Origin: Comamonas sp. BIGb0124
Lineage (GTDB): Bacteria > Pseudomonadota > Gammaproteobacteria > Burkholderiales > Burkholderiaceae_C
Length of the DNA: 64,000 nt
Direction: 5' to 3'
Assembly (NCBI RefSeq): GCF_003752175.1
Contig: NZ_RJVF01000010.1
Coordinates: 186,001 to 250,000 of the forward strand
The notes beneath the pieces are model-generated. The model did not search any database and was not told where the DNA came from. It saw nothing but the letters and a program-made list of their open reading frames with translations. The position numbers and the translations under genes were made by a program. This document shows positions 9,812-18,894 of the stretch, piece after piece (within the stretch, counting starts at the first letter, position 1; each line of letters starts with the position of its first letter).

Positions 9812-10465
9812 ATGGACCTCGTTCCGATTCTTCATTCCCGCTATGCCACCAAGGCCTACGATGCACAGCGCAGCATCGAGCCCGCCGTCATCGAGCAGAT
9901 CAAGGCCCTGCTGCGCTACGCACCGTCGTCCACCAATGCGCAGCCCTGGCATTTTTTCCTGGCCGGCACGGATGAAGGCAAAGTCAAGGTGGCGCGTTCG
10001 ACCGACGGTGCCTACGCATTCAACCGCGACAAGGTGCTGCGCGCTTCGCACGTGGTGGTCTTCTGCACGCGCACACAAATGGATGAAGCCCATCTGCAGC
10101 GTGTGCTGGCCCAGGAGACGGAAGATGGCCGCCTGACCAGCGACGAGAGCCGCGCCGGCCAGCACAAGGGACGCTCGTTCTTCGTGAACATGCACCGCTA
10201 TGAACTCAAGGATGCGCAGCATTGGATGGACAAGCAGGTCTATCTGGCTGCAGGCACGCTGTTGCTGGGCGCCGGTGCGCTGGGCGTGGACGCCACGCCG
10301 ATCGAGGGTTTCGACGCCGCGGTGCTGAACCAGACGCTGGGCCTGCACGAAAAAGGGCTGACGGCCACCCTCATCGTCTCGCTGGGCTACCGCGCCGAGG
10401 ACGATTTCAATCGCAAGCTGCCCAAGTCACGTCTGCCTCTCGAGGCCGTGCTCACCGAGATCTGA
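9812..10465 (+). CDS. Oxygen-insensitive NAD(P)H nitroreductase / dihydropteridine reductase (NfsB-like)
   Basis: FMN-dependent reductase of the nitroreductase family. From ATG 9812 it is 217 residues, the same length as E. coli NfsB; the longer frame to 9710 begins in non-coding-looking sequence. N-terminal RYATKAYD and RYAPSSTNAQPWHF are the FMN-binding signatures, and the central GAGALGVDATPIEGFD and C-terminal SLGYRAEDDFN match NfsB. The physiological substrate is unknown; quinones, pterins or nitroaromatics are possible. The following small gene starts 4 bases after its stop, so the two are likely cotranscribed. Confidence 0.92.
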   Translation: MDLVPILHSRYATKAYDAQRSIEPAVIEQIKALLRYAPSSTNAQPWHFFLAGTDEGKVKVARSTDGAYAFNRDKVLRASHVVVFCTRTQMDEAHLQRVLAQETEDGRLTSDESRAGQHKGRSFFVNMHRYELKDAQHWMDKQVYLAAGTLLLGAGALGVDATPIEGFDAAVLNQTLGLHEKGLTATLIVSLGYRAEDDFNRKLPKSRLPLEAVLTEI

Positions 10466-10469
10466 CGCC

Positions 10470-10793
10470 ATGCGCACTCAACGCCTTCAACGCAGCGCCA
10501 CGGGCCCGCTGTTCAAGATCGCCGTGCTCACGGCGGCGGCCGGCCAGCGCGACGCGCTCGCAGCCGCTCTGCAGGCCTTGCTCGAGCCGACCCGGCAGGA
10601 GGCCGGTTGCCTGGACTATGTGCTGTTCGAAGCGCAGGATCGTCCAGGCACATTTTTCATGCGGGAGTCGTTCATCAGCCAGGCGGCTTTCGATGCGCAT
10701 TGCGAAACGGATTATTTTCTGGATTTCAAAGGCCGCTGCCCGCAGTTGCTGGGCGAGCCGCTGAAACTGCTGCCGCTGGTGAAACTGGGCTGA
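10470..10793 (+). CDS. Antibiotic biosynthesis monooxygenase (ABM)-domain protein, YgiN-like
   Basis: 107-residue protein with an ABM/ferredoxin-like fold: FKIAVLTAAAGQRDALAAAL near 15-34, EAGCLDYVLFEAQDRPGTFF near 44-63, and the FDAHCETDYF helix. Small relatives such as YgiN act on quinols or are heme-binding. Here the close coupling with an NfsB-like reductase suggests redox handling of a quinone-like substrate, which is inference. The first 12 residues are atypical. Confidence 0.8.
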   Translation: MRTQRLQRSATGPLFKIAVLTAAAGQRDALAAALQALLEPTRQEAGCLDYVLFEAQDRPGTFFMRESFISQAAFDAHCETDYFLDFKGRCPQLLGEPLKLLPLVKLG

Positions 10794-10861
10794 TCCGCAG
10801 CGCCCAGCGCAAACAGCGCGAACACTGGGGCGTGCGGATCGCGGTTTGAGGTGCGGGTGCC

Positions 10862-11086
10862 TTACAGGGGCACTTGCACGCCCGCGCCCGCGTTGGGTGG
10901 GGGCAGGGTGCGCTCCGTCGTCCTGGCGATGAGGGTGATGGCCCCGATCAGCACCGCCAAGCCCAGCACGATGCCGATGGCATGGCGCTGGGGCCCGCCG
11001 ACGCCGCGGCCGCCCAGGATCTTGGCTGTGGCGACCCAGGTCAGGAAGGGCGCAAACAAAAACAGAAAGACTTTGAGATATTCCAT
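10862..11086 (-). CDS. Small membrane protein of unknown function
   Basis: 74 residues with two predicted membrane segments (about 5-22, LKVFLFLFAPFLTWVATA, and 36-54, AIGIVLGLAVLIGAITLIA) joined by a Gly/Arg-rich loop. No family recognised. It is convergent with the ABM-domain gene and stands alone. Confidence 0.6.
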   Translation of the reverse strand: MEYLKVFLFLFAPFLTWVATAKILGGRGVGGPQRHAIGIVLGLAVLIGAITLIARTTERTLPPPNAGAGVQVPL

Positions 11087-11170
11087 GCGGCCGCATTATC
11101 CTGCCTGCGGCAAGGGGACGAGCCCGATAGGCCGTCCCCGTGCGAGGGCTACTCGGCTCGTGGCCGGGGC

Positions 11171-11389
11171 TCAGCGGCGCCAGCCACCGTCCTGGCCATA
11201 GCCCGGCTGGCTGTCGCCGCCGCGGCCTGGATGGCCCTGGTCGTAGCCGGGGCCGCCACGCCCTCCGCCGCCGCCGCCGTGCCCGCCACCGGGGCCTCCA
11301 CCGCCGCCCCAGCCGGGAGGCGGGGGCCAGAAGCAGGCCGAGAGGGTCAGCGCCGCCACTGCGGCAGCCAGGATGTGTCTGTATTTCAT
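11171..11389 (-). CDS. Small glycine-rich lipoprotein
   Basis: 72 residues from ATG 11389, which has AAGGA 8 bases upstream. A lipoprotein signal (hydrophobic AAAVAALTLSAC) puts the lipidated Cys near residue 19. The mature part is almost entirely Gly, Pro and a few charged residues and looks disordered. No function recognised. Next to an RcnB-like gene on the same strand. Confidence 0.65.
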   Translation of the reverse strand: MKYRHILAAAVAALTLSACFWPPPPGWGGGGGPGGGHGGGGGGRGGPGYDQGHPGRGGDSQPGYGQDGGWRR

Positions 11390-11454
11390 GGTTTTTTCCT
11401 TGAACCGAGGGAGGGAGACAGGCCGCAATGAATGGCACCGGGCCTGGGCGATGT

Positions 11455-11889
11455 TCAGTGACCCAGCACGATCGAGGTGATGACGCCGGTGGCCATGGCG
11501 ACCAGCACGTAGTCACCGTTGACGTTGAGCCAATGCTGGCCTCGCGGCGGGCGTTTCAGATGATGGCCGTGCCAGTCCTGCACCACGTATTGTTTGCCGC
11601 GGTAGCGGCTGGGCAGGTTCTGGCCACGGCGAAAATCGCCACCGCGGTGGGCGGCATGGGCCGGACGGCCGGCATGCGCAGACGGTCCACGATGTCCGGC
11701 CGAGGGTTGGGCGCGATGCGGTTCGGCATGGGGCCGCGAGGCGGCCGGCCTGTCGCCTCCCCGGTGGTCGTCGGGGCGTTGCGGGCCGCCTTGAGCCTGG
11801 GCCGAGAGACTGACCGCAGCCAGCACGCCGGCGACCAGCAGACTGCCGGCGCGAGCGGCAAACGAGGGGTGTTTGCGGGGGGTGTTCAT
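11455..11889 (-). CDS. RcnB-like periplasmic protein
   Basis: 144 residues from ATG 11889. Signal peptide (SLLVAGVLAAVSLSAQA near 16-32), then a His/Arg/Pro-rich low-complexity part, then a C-terminal RcnB-type domain: RYRGKQYVVQDWHGHHL, PPRGQHWLNVNGDYVLV and the hydrophobic end MATGVITSIVLGH. RcnB in E. coli limits nickel/cobalt efflux. Many proteobacterial relatives have only this domain, so a metal role is not certain. The His-rich segment could bind metal. Confidence 0.75.
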   Translation of the reverse strand: MNTPRKHPSFAARAGSLLVAGVLAAVSLSAQAQGGPQRPDDHRGGDRPAASRPHAEPHRAQPSAGHRGPSAHAGRPAHAAHRGGDFRRGQNLPSRYRGKQYVVQDWHGHHLKRPPRGQHWLNVNGDYVLVAMATGVITSIVLGH

Positions 11890-12101
11890 GATGCTTGCTC
11901 CTTCAGAGCGGCCGGAATCCGACCGTGGCTCAAGCATAAGAATCGGTTCAGGCTACTCGATGTAGGACGAGCCGCTACCCCGGTAAACCATCGGTAAATG
12001 ATGTCAACGCATCGCAAAGACGGCGCGCTGTCCGGCCATGCCGCCCCGTTGCCCGGGCCCGGCGAGGGGCCGGATGGGGTACGACAGGGCCGAGTGCGGC
12101 A

Positions 12102-12680
12102 TCACAGCATGTGGGGCTGGAACATGCCTTTTCGGCTGATCACTTTGCCGGCCACCATGAAGCGGCCATCGCCCTGGTAGTGCAGGGTTTCGGGGTTTTG
12201 CGGCGCCTTGGCCGCGCAGGCCCGCACCACTTCGAGAATGAAGAAGCCGTAACGCTCGGCGAGGCTGGCATCGTGCACCCGGCATTCCAGACTGGCGTGG
12301 CTTTCGGCAATGCGCGGTGCACGCACCACGCGAGACGGCTCGGGGGTGAGCTTGAAGTGTTCGAACTTGTCGATGTCGGCACCGCTGGTGTTGCCGATGC
12401 CGACCACCTTGTCGACCAGGGCCACCGTGGGAATGTTGATCACGCACTCGCCGCTCTCGCGGATCGCCCGGTGGCTGTGGGAGGAGGGCGCGATCACGCA
12501 GCCGACCAGCGACGGCGTGAATTCCATGACCATGTGCCAGCCCATGGTCATGATGTTGTCGCGGCCCTCGTGGTGCGAGGACACCAGCACGATGGGACCG
12601 GGCTCGAGGTAGCGGCGGGCCTGGGCGACAGGGAAGTCCGGACGGGACTTGATGGCGGCGTTTTTTGCTTTGGCTGACAT
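12102..12680 (-). CDS. Flavin reductase-like (FMN-binding) domain protein
   Basis: 192 residues of the flavin reductase-like/DIM6-NTAB family: RYLEPGPIVLVSS near 23-35, NIMTMGWHMVMEFTP near 42-56, CVIAPSSHSHR near 61-71 and ECVINIPT near 78-85. Such proteins bind FMN and act as reductase partners or flavoprotein oxidoreductases. The substrate is unknown. It lies 33 bases downstream of mrpG on the same strand and may be read through from the antiporter operon. Confidence 0.85.
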   Translation of the reverse strand: MSAKAKNAAIKSRPDFPVAQARRYLEPGPIVLVSSHHEGRDNIMTMGWHMVMEFTPSLVGCVIAPSSHSHRAIRESGECVINIPTVALVDKVVGIGNTSGADIDKFEHFKLTPEPSRVVRAPRIAESHASLECRVHDASLAERYGFFILEVVRACAAKAPQNPETLHYQGDGRFMVAGKVISRKGMFQPHML

Positions 12681-12713
12681 GGCTGGCGATGGGCGCGCGG
12701 GGTGGCTGTGGGA

Positions 12714-13061
12714 TCAGCGGCGGCTCAACGAGGGAGGCACCTTGGCCCCCATCTGGCGTTTGCGGAACAGGGCCGTGCGCATCAGGAAAATGCTGGTGAT
12801 GGGATTGGTCAGGCCGATGAAACCCGACATGAGGAATGCGAAGGTGGCGATGGTGCCCTGGGCCAGCGAGAAGTACAGCAGCATGGCGAAGACGATGCAC
12901 CAGTTGCCGTAGGTCGCCCCCAACGCGGGCGCATGCACGCGGCGGAAGAACGAACGCAGCCGCACCAGTCCGAGCGCACCGATGAACGCCAGCAGACTGC
13001 CGGCCACCACCAGGATGCCGACGATGGCCTGGACCCAGTCGGGAATGTCGTGTTCCATCAT
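12714..13061 (-). CDS. mrpG: Monovalent cation/H+ antiporter subunit G
   Basis: 115 residues, last gene of the Mrp (Pha/Mnh) antiporter operon. Three membrane segments, roughly 10-30, 45-62 and 70-92, with the family stretch LGLVRLRSFFRRVHAPALGA near residues 29-48. The ATG at 13061 overlaps the stop of mrpF (ATGA), which fixes the start. Subunit G is a small membrane part of the heteromultimeric antiporter. Confidence 0.93.
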   Translation of the reverse strand: MMEHDIPDWVQAIVGILVVAGSLLAFIGALGLVRLRSFFRRVHAPALGATYGNWCIVFAMLLYFSLAQGTIATFAFLMSGFIGLTNPITSIFLMRTALFRKRQMGAKVPPSLSRR

Positions 13062-13345
13062 TCGATCACCTCGCCGCGAAGCAGGAATTTGGCCATGGCC
13101 GTCGAGGACACGAAACCGAAGATGGCGATCAGCAAGGCGGCCTCGAAATACGCCTTGGTGCCGAAGGTCAGGCCGAACACCTGGATCAGCAGCATGCCGC
13201 TGATGTAGACGTTGTCGAGTGCCAGGATGCGATCCTGCGCGGAAGGGCCGCGCATCAGCCGCAGGGCACCCAGCGCCATGGCGCTGACCAGCAGGAACTG
13301 GCCGATGGTCAGACACCAGGCCAGGAAAGGCGTCATGTGGTTCAT
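13058..13345 (-). CDS. mrpF: Monovalent cation/H+ antiporter subunit F
   Basis: 95 residues from ATG 13345, with three membrane helices. The family motif RLMRGPSAQDRILALDN near residues 29-45 contains the conserved acidic residues. ATGA overlaps link it to mrpE upstream and mrpG downstream. A later ATG at 13336 is possible, but the overlap favours 13345. Confidence 0.93.
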   Translation of the reverse strand: MNHMTPFLAWCLTIGQFLLVSAMALGALRLMRGPSAQDRILALDNVYISGMLLIQVFGLTFGTKAYFEAALLIAIFGFVSSTAMAKFLLRGEVIE

Positions 13346-13839
13346 TCGAAGATCTCCATCAGAGGGCGTTCGTAACGGCGTTTGATCATGGCGACGAAAT
13401 CGTCGGCCTCTTCCTCCTTGAGTTCGAGCACGTGCATCAGCAGGGCGGAACGGTCGAGCGCGATCTCGCCCCAGGCCGTGCCCGGGGTGAGGCACAGCAC
13501 GATGGACAGCACGGCCAGTGCGTTGGGGTCGCGCACGTCGAGGGGAATGCGCACGAAACGCGAGGGCACGTCGTTGGCGCCCGGGCGCAGGATGAGCCGG
13601 GCGACCTTGAGGTTGGAGACCAGGATGTCGTAGTTGACCAGCAGCACCAGCTTGGCGAACAGCCAGGGCTTGCGGATGCGCACGGGCGTGGGCCGCAGGC
13701 TGTTGGTGAACAGCGGCACCACCCAGGCCAGCAGCAGCGCCATGAGCAGGTCGCCTGCGCCCAGGGACTGATTGAGCATCAGCCACAGCACGGCAATCAC
13801 CAGCGACAAAATGGGCGAAGGCAGCAGGCGTTTGATCAT
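13342..13839 (-). CDS. mrpE: Monovalent cation/H+ antiporter subunit E
   Basis: 165 residues from ATG 13839, overlapping the mrpD stop by ATGA. Two N-terminal hydrophobic segments (SLVIAVLWLMLNQSL and DLLMALLLAWVVPLF), then the cytosolic domain with VLSIVLCLTPGTAWGEI, the usual MrpE signature. Subunit E is needed for stable assembly of the complex. Confidence 0.93.
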   Translation of the reverse strand: MIKRLLPSPILSLVIAVLWLMLNQSLGAGDLLMALLLAWVVPLFTNSLRPTPVRIRKPWLFAKLVLLVNYDILVSNLKVARLILRPGANDVPSRFVRIPLDVRDPNALAVLSIVLCLTPGTAWGEIALDRSALLMHVLELKEEEADDFVAMIKRRYERPLMEIFE

Positions 13840-15593
13840 CGCAGCACTCCGGGAGCGTTGGCCGCGCCGTCGGGCGCCGGCAGGGTGGGCGACGAGGCCG
13901 GCGCATACGTGGGCGCGACCTTGCCGGGCTTGGGTTCCTTGTCGAGCACCGCCGAGATGTACCGGTTGGAATCGTGCAGCGACTGCGCCGTGGCGTAGGT
14001 GTAGCGCAGCACCGGGTCGCCCTTCACGGTGAGTGCGATGCAGGCGATCAGCAGCGCGGCGATCGGCAGGCCTTCGGCGAGGCGGACGCGTGGGGTGCCG
14101 CGCCCTTCGACGGCCCAGAAGTGCCGGATGCCGGCGCGCGACATGGCAATGAGCGCACACAGGCCCGACAGGATCAGCAGGGCCAGCAGCACCATCGGCA
14201 AGGTGATGGTGCCGGTCAGGATGGAGGCGCCTTGCTGCAGGCCGTGCGGGTTGAGCAGGGCCGAGAGCATGGCCACCTTGCCGACAAAACCCGACAGCGG
14301 CGGCATGCCCGATACCAGCAGCACGATGCAGATGAAGCCCAGGCCCAGGAAAGCCGTCGCCGCCGGAATGGGACGTCCGATCAGCGCTTCTTCTTCCTCG
14401 TCGAGGTTCACGCCTTCCTGCTGTTCGAGGTCGACGTTGAGATACGGCGCGACGTCTTCCTGTTCATAGCCGGCGATGGACGAACCGTCGTTGCGCCAGC
14501 GTTCGATCACGTCGGTGATGAGGAAAAACGCACTGGCCGTCAGCGTCGAGCTCAGCAGGTAATAGAGCGCGCCGCCGGTCAGGCCCTCGCGCCCGAAACC
14601 GACTGCTGCCAGCAGCGTGCCGGACGACACGATGACCGAATAGCCGGCCATGTTGCCCAGCCGCTGCGAACCGATCATGCCGACGGCGCCGAAGGCGAGC
14701 GTGGCCAGGCCGCCGTAGATCATCCAGAGGCCGCCGAAGCCTGCGCTGCCCCCCGCATCGGGCGAGAACATCAGCGTGTACAGGCGCAGCATGGTGTAGA
14801 TGCCGACCTTGGTCATGATCGCGAACAGCGCGCCGACGGGTGCCGTCGCGTGGCTGTAGCCGGGCACCAGCCAGAAGTTGAGCGGCCACATCGCCGCCTT
14901 GGTCAGGAAGGCCACGGCGAGGATGGCGGCCGCGGCATGCAGCACCGGCCGGTCGGCATCGGCCACCAATGCGATCTTGACCGCCATGTCCGCCATGTTG
15001 AGCGTGCCGGTCACGCCGTAGAGCATCGACACGCCGATCAGGAAGATGGACGAGGCGATCAGGTTGATGACCACGTAGTGCAGGCCGGCCGAGATCCGCG
15101 GGCGCCCGGAGCCGTGCAGCAGCAGCCCGTACGAGGCGGCCAGCATGATCTCGAAGAACACGAAGAGATTGAACAGATCGCCCGTGAGGAAGGCGCCCGA
15201 CAGGCCCATCAGCTGCAACTGGAACAGCGGATGGAAATGCACGCCTGCGCGGTCCCAGCGGCTGAGCGAGAACACCGCGCTGCACAAGGCGACCGAATAC
15301 GTCAGCACCAGCATCAAGGCCGACAGCCGGTCGGCCACCAGCACGATGCCGAACGGCGCGCGCCAGTTGCCGGCAAGGTAGACGCCGGCTTCGGACGGTG
15401 CGTCGTAGGCGTCGACCCAGGCCATCAGCAGCAGGGCCGAACCCAGGCCCAGCACGATGGCGACGACGTTGACGAGGGCTTTTGTCTTGCGCTGGCTTTC
15501 CTTGAACAGCAGCATGATCGCCGCCGCCAGCATGGGCAGGAGAATGGGCGCCACCATGAGGTGGGGCATGAGTCGTTGGGCCAGTTCTGTCAT
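13836..15593 (-). CDS. mrpD: Monovalent cation/H+ antiporter subunit D
   Basis: 585 residues, a NuoN/NuoM-like proton-translocating subunit with about 14 membrane helices. It shows the conserved Glu in FNLFVFFEIMLAASYGLLLHG and the Lys segment FLTKAAMWPLNFWLVPGYSHA. It is longer than the roughly 500-residue Bacillus form because of a hydrophilic acidic insert around residues 370-400 (EQEDVAPYLNVDLEQQEGV) and a Pro-rich C-terminal tail (about 555-585). Stop/start overlaps with mrpC and mrpE. Confidence 0.95.
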   Translation of the reverse strand: MTELAQRLMPHLMVAPILLPMLAAAIMLLFKESQRKTKALVNVVAIVLGLGSALLLMAWVDAYDAPSEAGVYLAGNWRAPFGIVLVADRLSALMLVLTYSVALCSAVFSLSRWDRAGVHFHPLFQLQLMGLSGAFLTGDLFNLFVFFEIMLAASYGLLLHGSGRPRISAGLHYVVINLIASSIFLIGVSMLYGVTGTLNMADMAVKIALVADADRPVLHAAAAILAVAFLTKAAMWPLNFWLVPGYSHATAPVGALFAIMTKVGIYTMLRLYTLMFSPDAGGSAGFGGLWMIYGGLATLAFGAVGMIGSQRLGNMAGYSVIVSSGTLLAAVGFGREGLTGGALYYLLSSTLTASAFFLITDVIERWRNDGSSIAGYEQEDVAPYLNVDLEQQEGVNLDEEEEALIGRPIPAATAFLGLGFICIVLLVSGMPPLSGFVGKVAMLSALLNPHGLQQGASILTGTITLPMVLLALLILSGLCALIAMSRAGIRHFWAVEGRGTPRVRLAEGLPIAALLIACIALTVKGDPVLRYTYATAQSLHDSNRYISAVLDKEPKPGKVAPTYAPASSPTLPAPDGAANAPGVLR

Positions 15594-15940
15594 TCGCGGC
15601 CCTTGCTTTCCGTGCCGTCGACGTGGTCGGTGCCGGTCAGGCCGCGCGAGGCCAGCAGCACCACCAGGAACAGGGCGGTCATGGCAAAGCCGATCACGAT
15701 GGCGGTGAGCACCAGCGCCTGGGGCAGCGGATCGGTGTAGTGGGCAAAAGTGGGTGGCGATCCGAGTCGGATGACGGGTTCACGGTCGACATTGAGCCGG
15801 CCGGTGCTGAAGATGAACAGGTTGACGGCGTACGAGACCAGCGCCAGACCCATCACGATCTGGAAGGTGCGCGGACGCAGCAGCAGCCACACGCCTGAGC
15901 CGGTCATCACGCCGATGGCCAGGGCAATCACGATTTCCAT
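15590..15940 (-). CDS. mrpC: Monovalent cation/H+ antiporter subunit C
   Basis: 116 residues, NuoK-like with three membrane helices (1-20, 28-46 and 72-98). The conserved DPLPQALVLTAIVIGFA stretch lies near 69-85. It starts 2 bases after the mrpA stop, with GGAGGA 7 bases before the ATG inside the end of mrpA, indicating translational coupling. It overlaps mrpD by ATGA. Confidence 0.95.
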   Translation of the reverse strand: MEIVIALAIGVMTGSGVWLLLRPRTFQIVMGLALVSYAVNLFIFSTGRLNVDREPVIRLGSPPTFAHYTDPLPQALVLTAIVIGFAMTALFLVVLLASRGLTGTDHVDGTESKGRE

Positions 15941-15942
15941 GG

Positions 15943-18894
15943 TCAGAGTCCTCCCGCAGCTTTGCCGATCTGGGCCGGACCGGTACTGACATCGTCGTCT
16001 TCGTCCTTGCCGGGCAGTCGGTGGCTGCGTATGCTTTGGTGGGCCAGTGCGATGAGCAGCAGGATGGTGGAGCCGACCACCACCGAGAACACGCCGACAT
16101 CGAAGAACAGTGCGCTGGCCACGTGGATCTCGCCGAGCACCGGCAGGTGCAGGTGGGCGGTATGCGTGGTCAGGAAGGGGTAACCGAACAGCAGCGCGCC
16201 CGTGCCGGTGACCAGCGAGGCCAGCAGGCCCACGGCCAGCCAGCGGCGCGGGAACAGCTGCAGATGGGCTTCCACCCACTGCGAACCCGAGACGATGTAC
16301 TGCAGCAGCAGCGCGATCGACAGGATCAGGCCGGCCACGAAACCGCCGCCGGGCTCGTTGTGTCCGCGCATGAACATGTAGACCGCGACCACCGTGGCCA
16401 GGGGCAGCATCAGGCGGATCAGCACGGCGGGCACCATGAGGTAGCCCACGGCGGTATCGCGTGCGTTGCGGGGATTGACGAGGTCGGTCAGCAGATCGTG
16501 CGGCAGAACGCGTTGCTGCAGCGGCAGGTCGATGGTCTCGCGGGCCGGGCGGAAGCGGCGCAGCAGCGCGTAGACGGTCAGCGCCACGGTACACAGCACC
16601 ACGATTTCGCCGAACGTGTCGAAGCCGCGGAAGTCGACCAACATGACGTTGACCACGTTGGTGCCGCCGCCTTCGGGCAGCGCGCGCTCGAGGAAGAATT
16701 CGGAGATGCTCTGCTCGAACGGCCGCGTCATCATGGCATACGACAGCGCAGCGATGCCGCCGCCGCACAGGGTGGCCACGGCCAGATCGCGGCCGCGCCG
16801 GCCACGGGCCTTGATGGCGCCCCACATGTCGTTCTGGGGCGGGATTTCCAGTCGTTTGGGCAGCCAGCGCAGGCCCAGCAGGATCAGCACGGTGGTGACC
16901 ACTTCCACGGTCAGCTGCGTGAGGGCCAGATCGGGGGCCGAGAACCAGACGAAGGTCAGGCAGGTGCACAGGCCGGCCATGCCCAGGAAGGTCAGGGCGG
17001 CCATCCGGTGGTACTTGGCTTGCCAGGCCGTGGCCAGCGCGGCCAGTCCGCCGATGAACCAGAGCACGGCAAAAGCCGGCGAGAACGGCGCCAGAGGCAG
17101 GTGGCCGGGTTGCAGGCCGCTGTTCCACAGCGGCGCGCCGCCGGCCAGCAGCACGGCGCAGATCAGCAGCAGCGACTGGCTTTGCAGACGGCGCGTGGTG
17201 AGCAGGTGGCGCAGGCGCCAGGAAGCGTAGCTGACCCAGGCGAGCAGGCCGTCGAACACGCGCTGGCCGTTGATCCAGTGCACGAACGGCGGCTCGGTGA
17301 AGCGGCCCTTGCGCATCTGGCCGCGCAGCAGCAGGTACAGGCCCAGGCCGGCGGCCATGGCCACCAGGCTCATCATCAGCGGGCCGTTGAAGCCGTGCCA
17401 CACCGCCAGACTGAACTCCGGCAGCTCGCCGCCCACCACGGGCAGGGCCGCCGCATCGAGGATGCCGCTGATGGAGTAGGCCGGCAGGATGCCCACCACC
17501 AGGCAGATGATGACCAGCAGCTCGACGGGCACCCGCATCAGGCGCGACGGCTCGTGGGGCTCCAGGGGCAGATCCTTGGCCAGCGGGCCGAAGAACACGT
17601 CGTAGCTGAAGCGCAGCGAGTAGGCGACGCTGAAGATGCCCGCCACCGTGGCCGCGATCGGCATGCCGTAGTTGAGGAAGCCGCTGGCCGAGAGCTGCGC
17701 GGCTTCGGCAAAGAACATCTCCTTCGACAGGAAGCCGTTGAGCAGCGGCACCCCGGCCATCGACGCGCTGGCCACCATGGCCAGCGTGGCCGTCATGGGC
17801 ATCGCCTTGTAGAGCCCCGAGAGCCGGTTGATGTCGCGGGTGCCGCTCTCGTGGTCGATGATGCCCGCCGCCATGAAGAGCGAGGCCTTGAAGGTCGCGT
17901 GGTTGATGATGTGGAAGACCGCCGCGACGGCCGCCAGGGGACTGTTGAGCCCCAGCAGCACGGTGATCAGTCCCAGGTGGGAAATCGTGGAGTAGGCCAG
18001 CAATCCCTTGAGATCGTCCTGGAACATGGCGCAGTAGCCGCCGAGCAGCAGCGTGACGATGCCCGCCGTGCCGACGATCCAGAACCATTCGGGGCTACCC
18101 GCCAGGACCGGCCACAGCCGCGCCATGAGGAAGACGCCGGCCTTCACCATGGTCGCCGAGTGCAGATAGGCCGATACCGGCGTCGGCGCCGCCATGGCAC
18201 GCGGCAGCCAGAAGTGGAAGGGGAACTGGGCGCTCTTGGTCAGTGCGCCGATCAGGATCAGGATCAGGGCGGTGAGATACAGCGGATCGTTCTGAACCGC
18301 TTCGCGTGCGGCCAGCACCACGTCGAGGTCGTAGCTGCCCACGATGTGACCCAGCACCATCACCCCCGCCAGCAGGGCCAGCCCGCCCGCACCCGTGACC
18401 GTCAGCGCCATGCGGGCCCCGCGGCGCGCATCCTTGCGGTGATGCCAGTAGCCGATCAGCAGGAAAGAGAACAGGCTGGTCAGTTCCCAGAAGAAGGCCA
18501 GCTGGATCAGGTTGCCCGACAGCACCACGCCCGACATCGAGCCCATGAACGCGAGCAGGAAGGAAAAGAACCGCGGAACCGGATCCTCGGGCGACATGTA
18601 GTAGCGGGCATACAGCACGACCAGGCTGCCGATGCCCAGGACCAGCATGCTGAACATCCAGGCAAAGCCGTCCATGCGCACCATGAAGTTGATGCCGATG
18701 GAGGGAAGCCACGCGATTTCTTGCCGTATCACGCCGCCGTGGGCGATTTCCGGGAAATAGAGCGCCGCCTGGACCGCGCAGGCCAGGGCGATGACACCGG
18801 CCAGCGTTGACTCGGTGTTGCGCGCGTTGGTCGGCAGCAGCGCCGCGAGGACACTGCCGATGAACGGCAAGAGGATGAGGGTGTACAGGGGCAT
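15943..18894 (-). CDS. mrpA: Monovalent cation/H+ antiporter subunit A fused to subunit B
   Basis: 983 residues, a NuoL-like proton-conducting subunit with a C-terminal MrpB domain, which explains why no separate mrpB exists. Key NuoL-type residues are visible: E137 in FFWELTSLFSF, Lys in TKSAQFPFHFWLP, Lys in HSATMVKAGVFL and the HIINHATFKASLF segment. The B part (about residues 810-960) includes GHNEPGGGFVAGLILSIALL and VGVFSVVVGSTILLLIALAH. First gene of the operon; a palindrome lies about 36 bases upstream. The complex exchanges Na+ (or K+) for H+ and supports alkaline and salt tolerance. Confidence 0.95.
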   Translation of the reverse strand: MPLYTLILLPFIGSVLAALLPTNARNTESTLAGVIALACAVQAALYFPEIAHGGVIRQEIAWLPSIGINFMVRMDGFAWMFSMLVLGIGSLVVLYARYYMSPEDPVPRFFSFLLAFMGSMSGVVLSGNLIQLAFFWELTSLFSFLLIGYWHHRKDARRGARMALTVTGAGGLALLAGVMVLGHIVGSYDLDVVLAAREAVQNDPLYLTALILILIGALTKSAQFPFHFWLPRAMAAPTPVSAYLHSATMVKAGVFLMARLWPVLAGSPEWFWIVGTAGIVTLLLGGYCAMFQDDLKGLLAYSTISHLGLITVLLGLNSPLAAVAAVFHIINHATFKASLFMAAGIIDHESGTRDINRLSGLYKAMPMTATLAMVASASMAGVPLLNGFLSKEMFFAEAAQLSASGFLNYGMPIAATVAGIFSVAYSLRFSYDVFFGPLAKDLPLEPHEPSRLMRVPVELLVIICLVVGILPAYSISGILDAAALPVVGGELPEFSLAVWHGFNGPLMMSLVAMAAGLGLYLLLRGQMRKGRFTEPPFVHWINGQRVFDGLLAWVSYASWRLRHLLTTRRLQSQSLLLICAVLLAGGAPLWNSGLQPGHLPLAPFSPAFAVLWFIGGLAALATAWQAKYHRMAALTFLGMAGLCTCLTFVWFSAPDLALTQLTVEVVTTVLILLGLRWLPKRLEIPPQNDMWGAIKARGRRGRDLAVATLCGGGIAALSYAMMTRPFEQSISEFFLERALPEGGGTNVVNVMLVDFRGFDTFGEIVVLCTVALTVYALLRRFRPARETIDLPLQQRVLPHDLLTDLVNPRNARDTAVGYLMVPAVLIRLMLPLATVVAVYMFMRGHNEPGGGFVAGLILSIALLLQYIVSGSQWVEAHLQLFPRRWLAVGLLASLVTGTGALLFGYPFLTTHTAHLHLPVLGEIHVASALFFDVGVFSVVVGSTILLLIALAHQSIRSHRLPGKDEDDDVSTGPAQIGKAAGGL

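Noticed and set aside
16021-18810. 929-codon open frame on the plus strand, opposite mrpA
   Set aside because: It is a GC-rich antisense shadow: the sequence is Gln/His/Arg-rich with no domain, while the minus strand clearly encodes MrpA.
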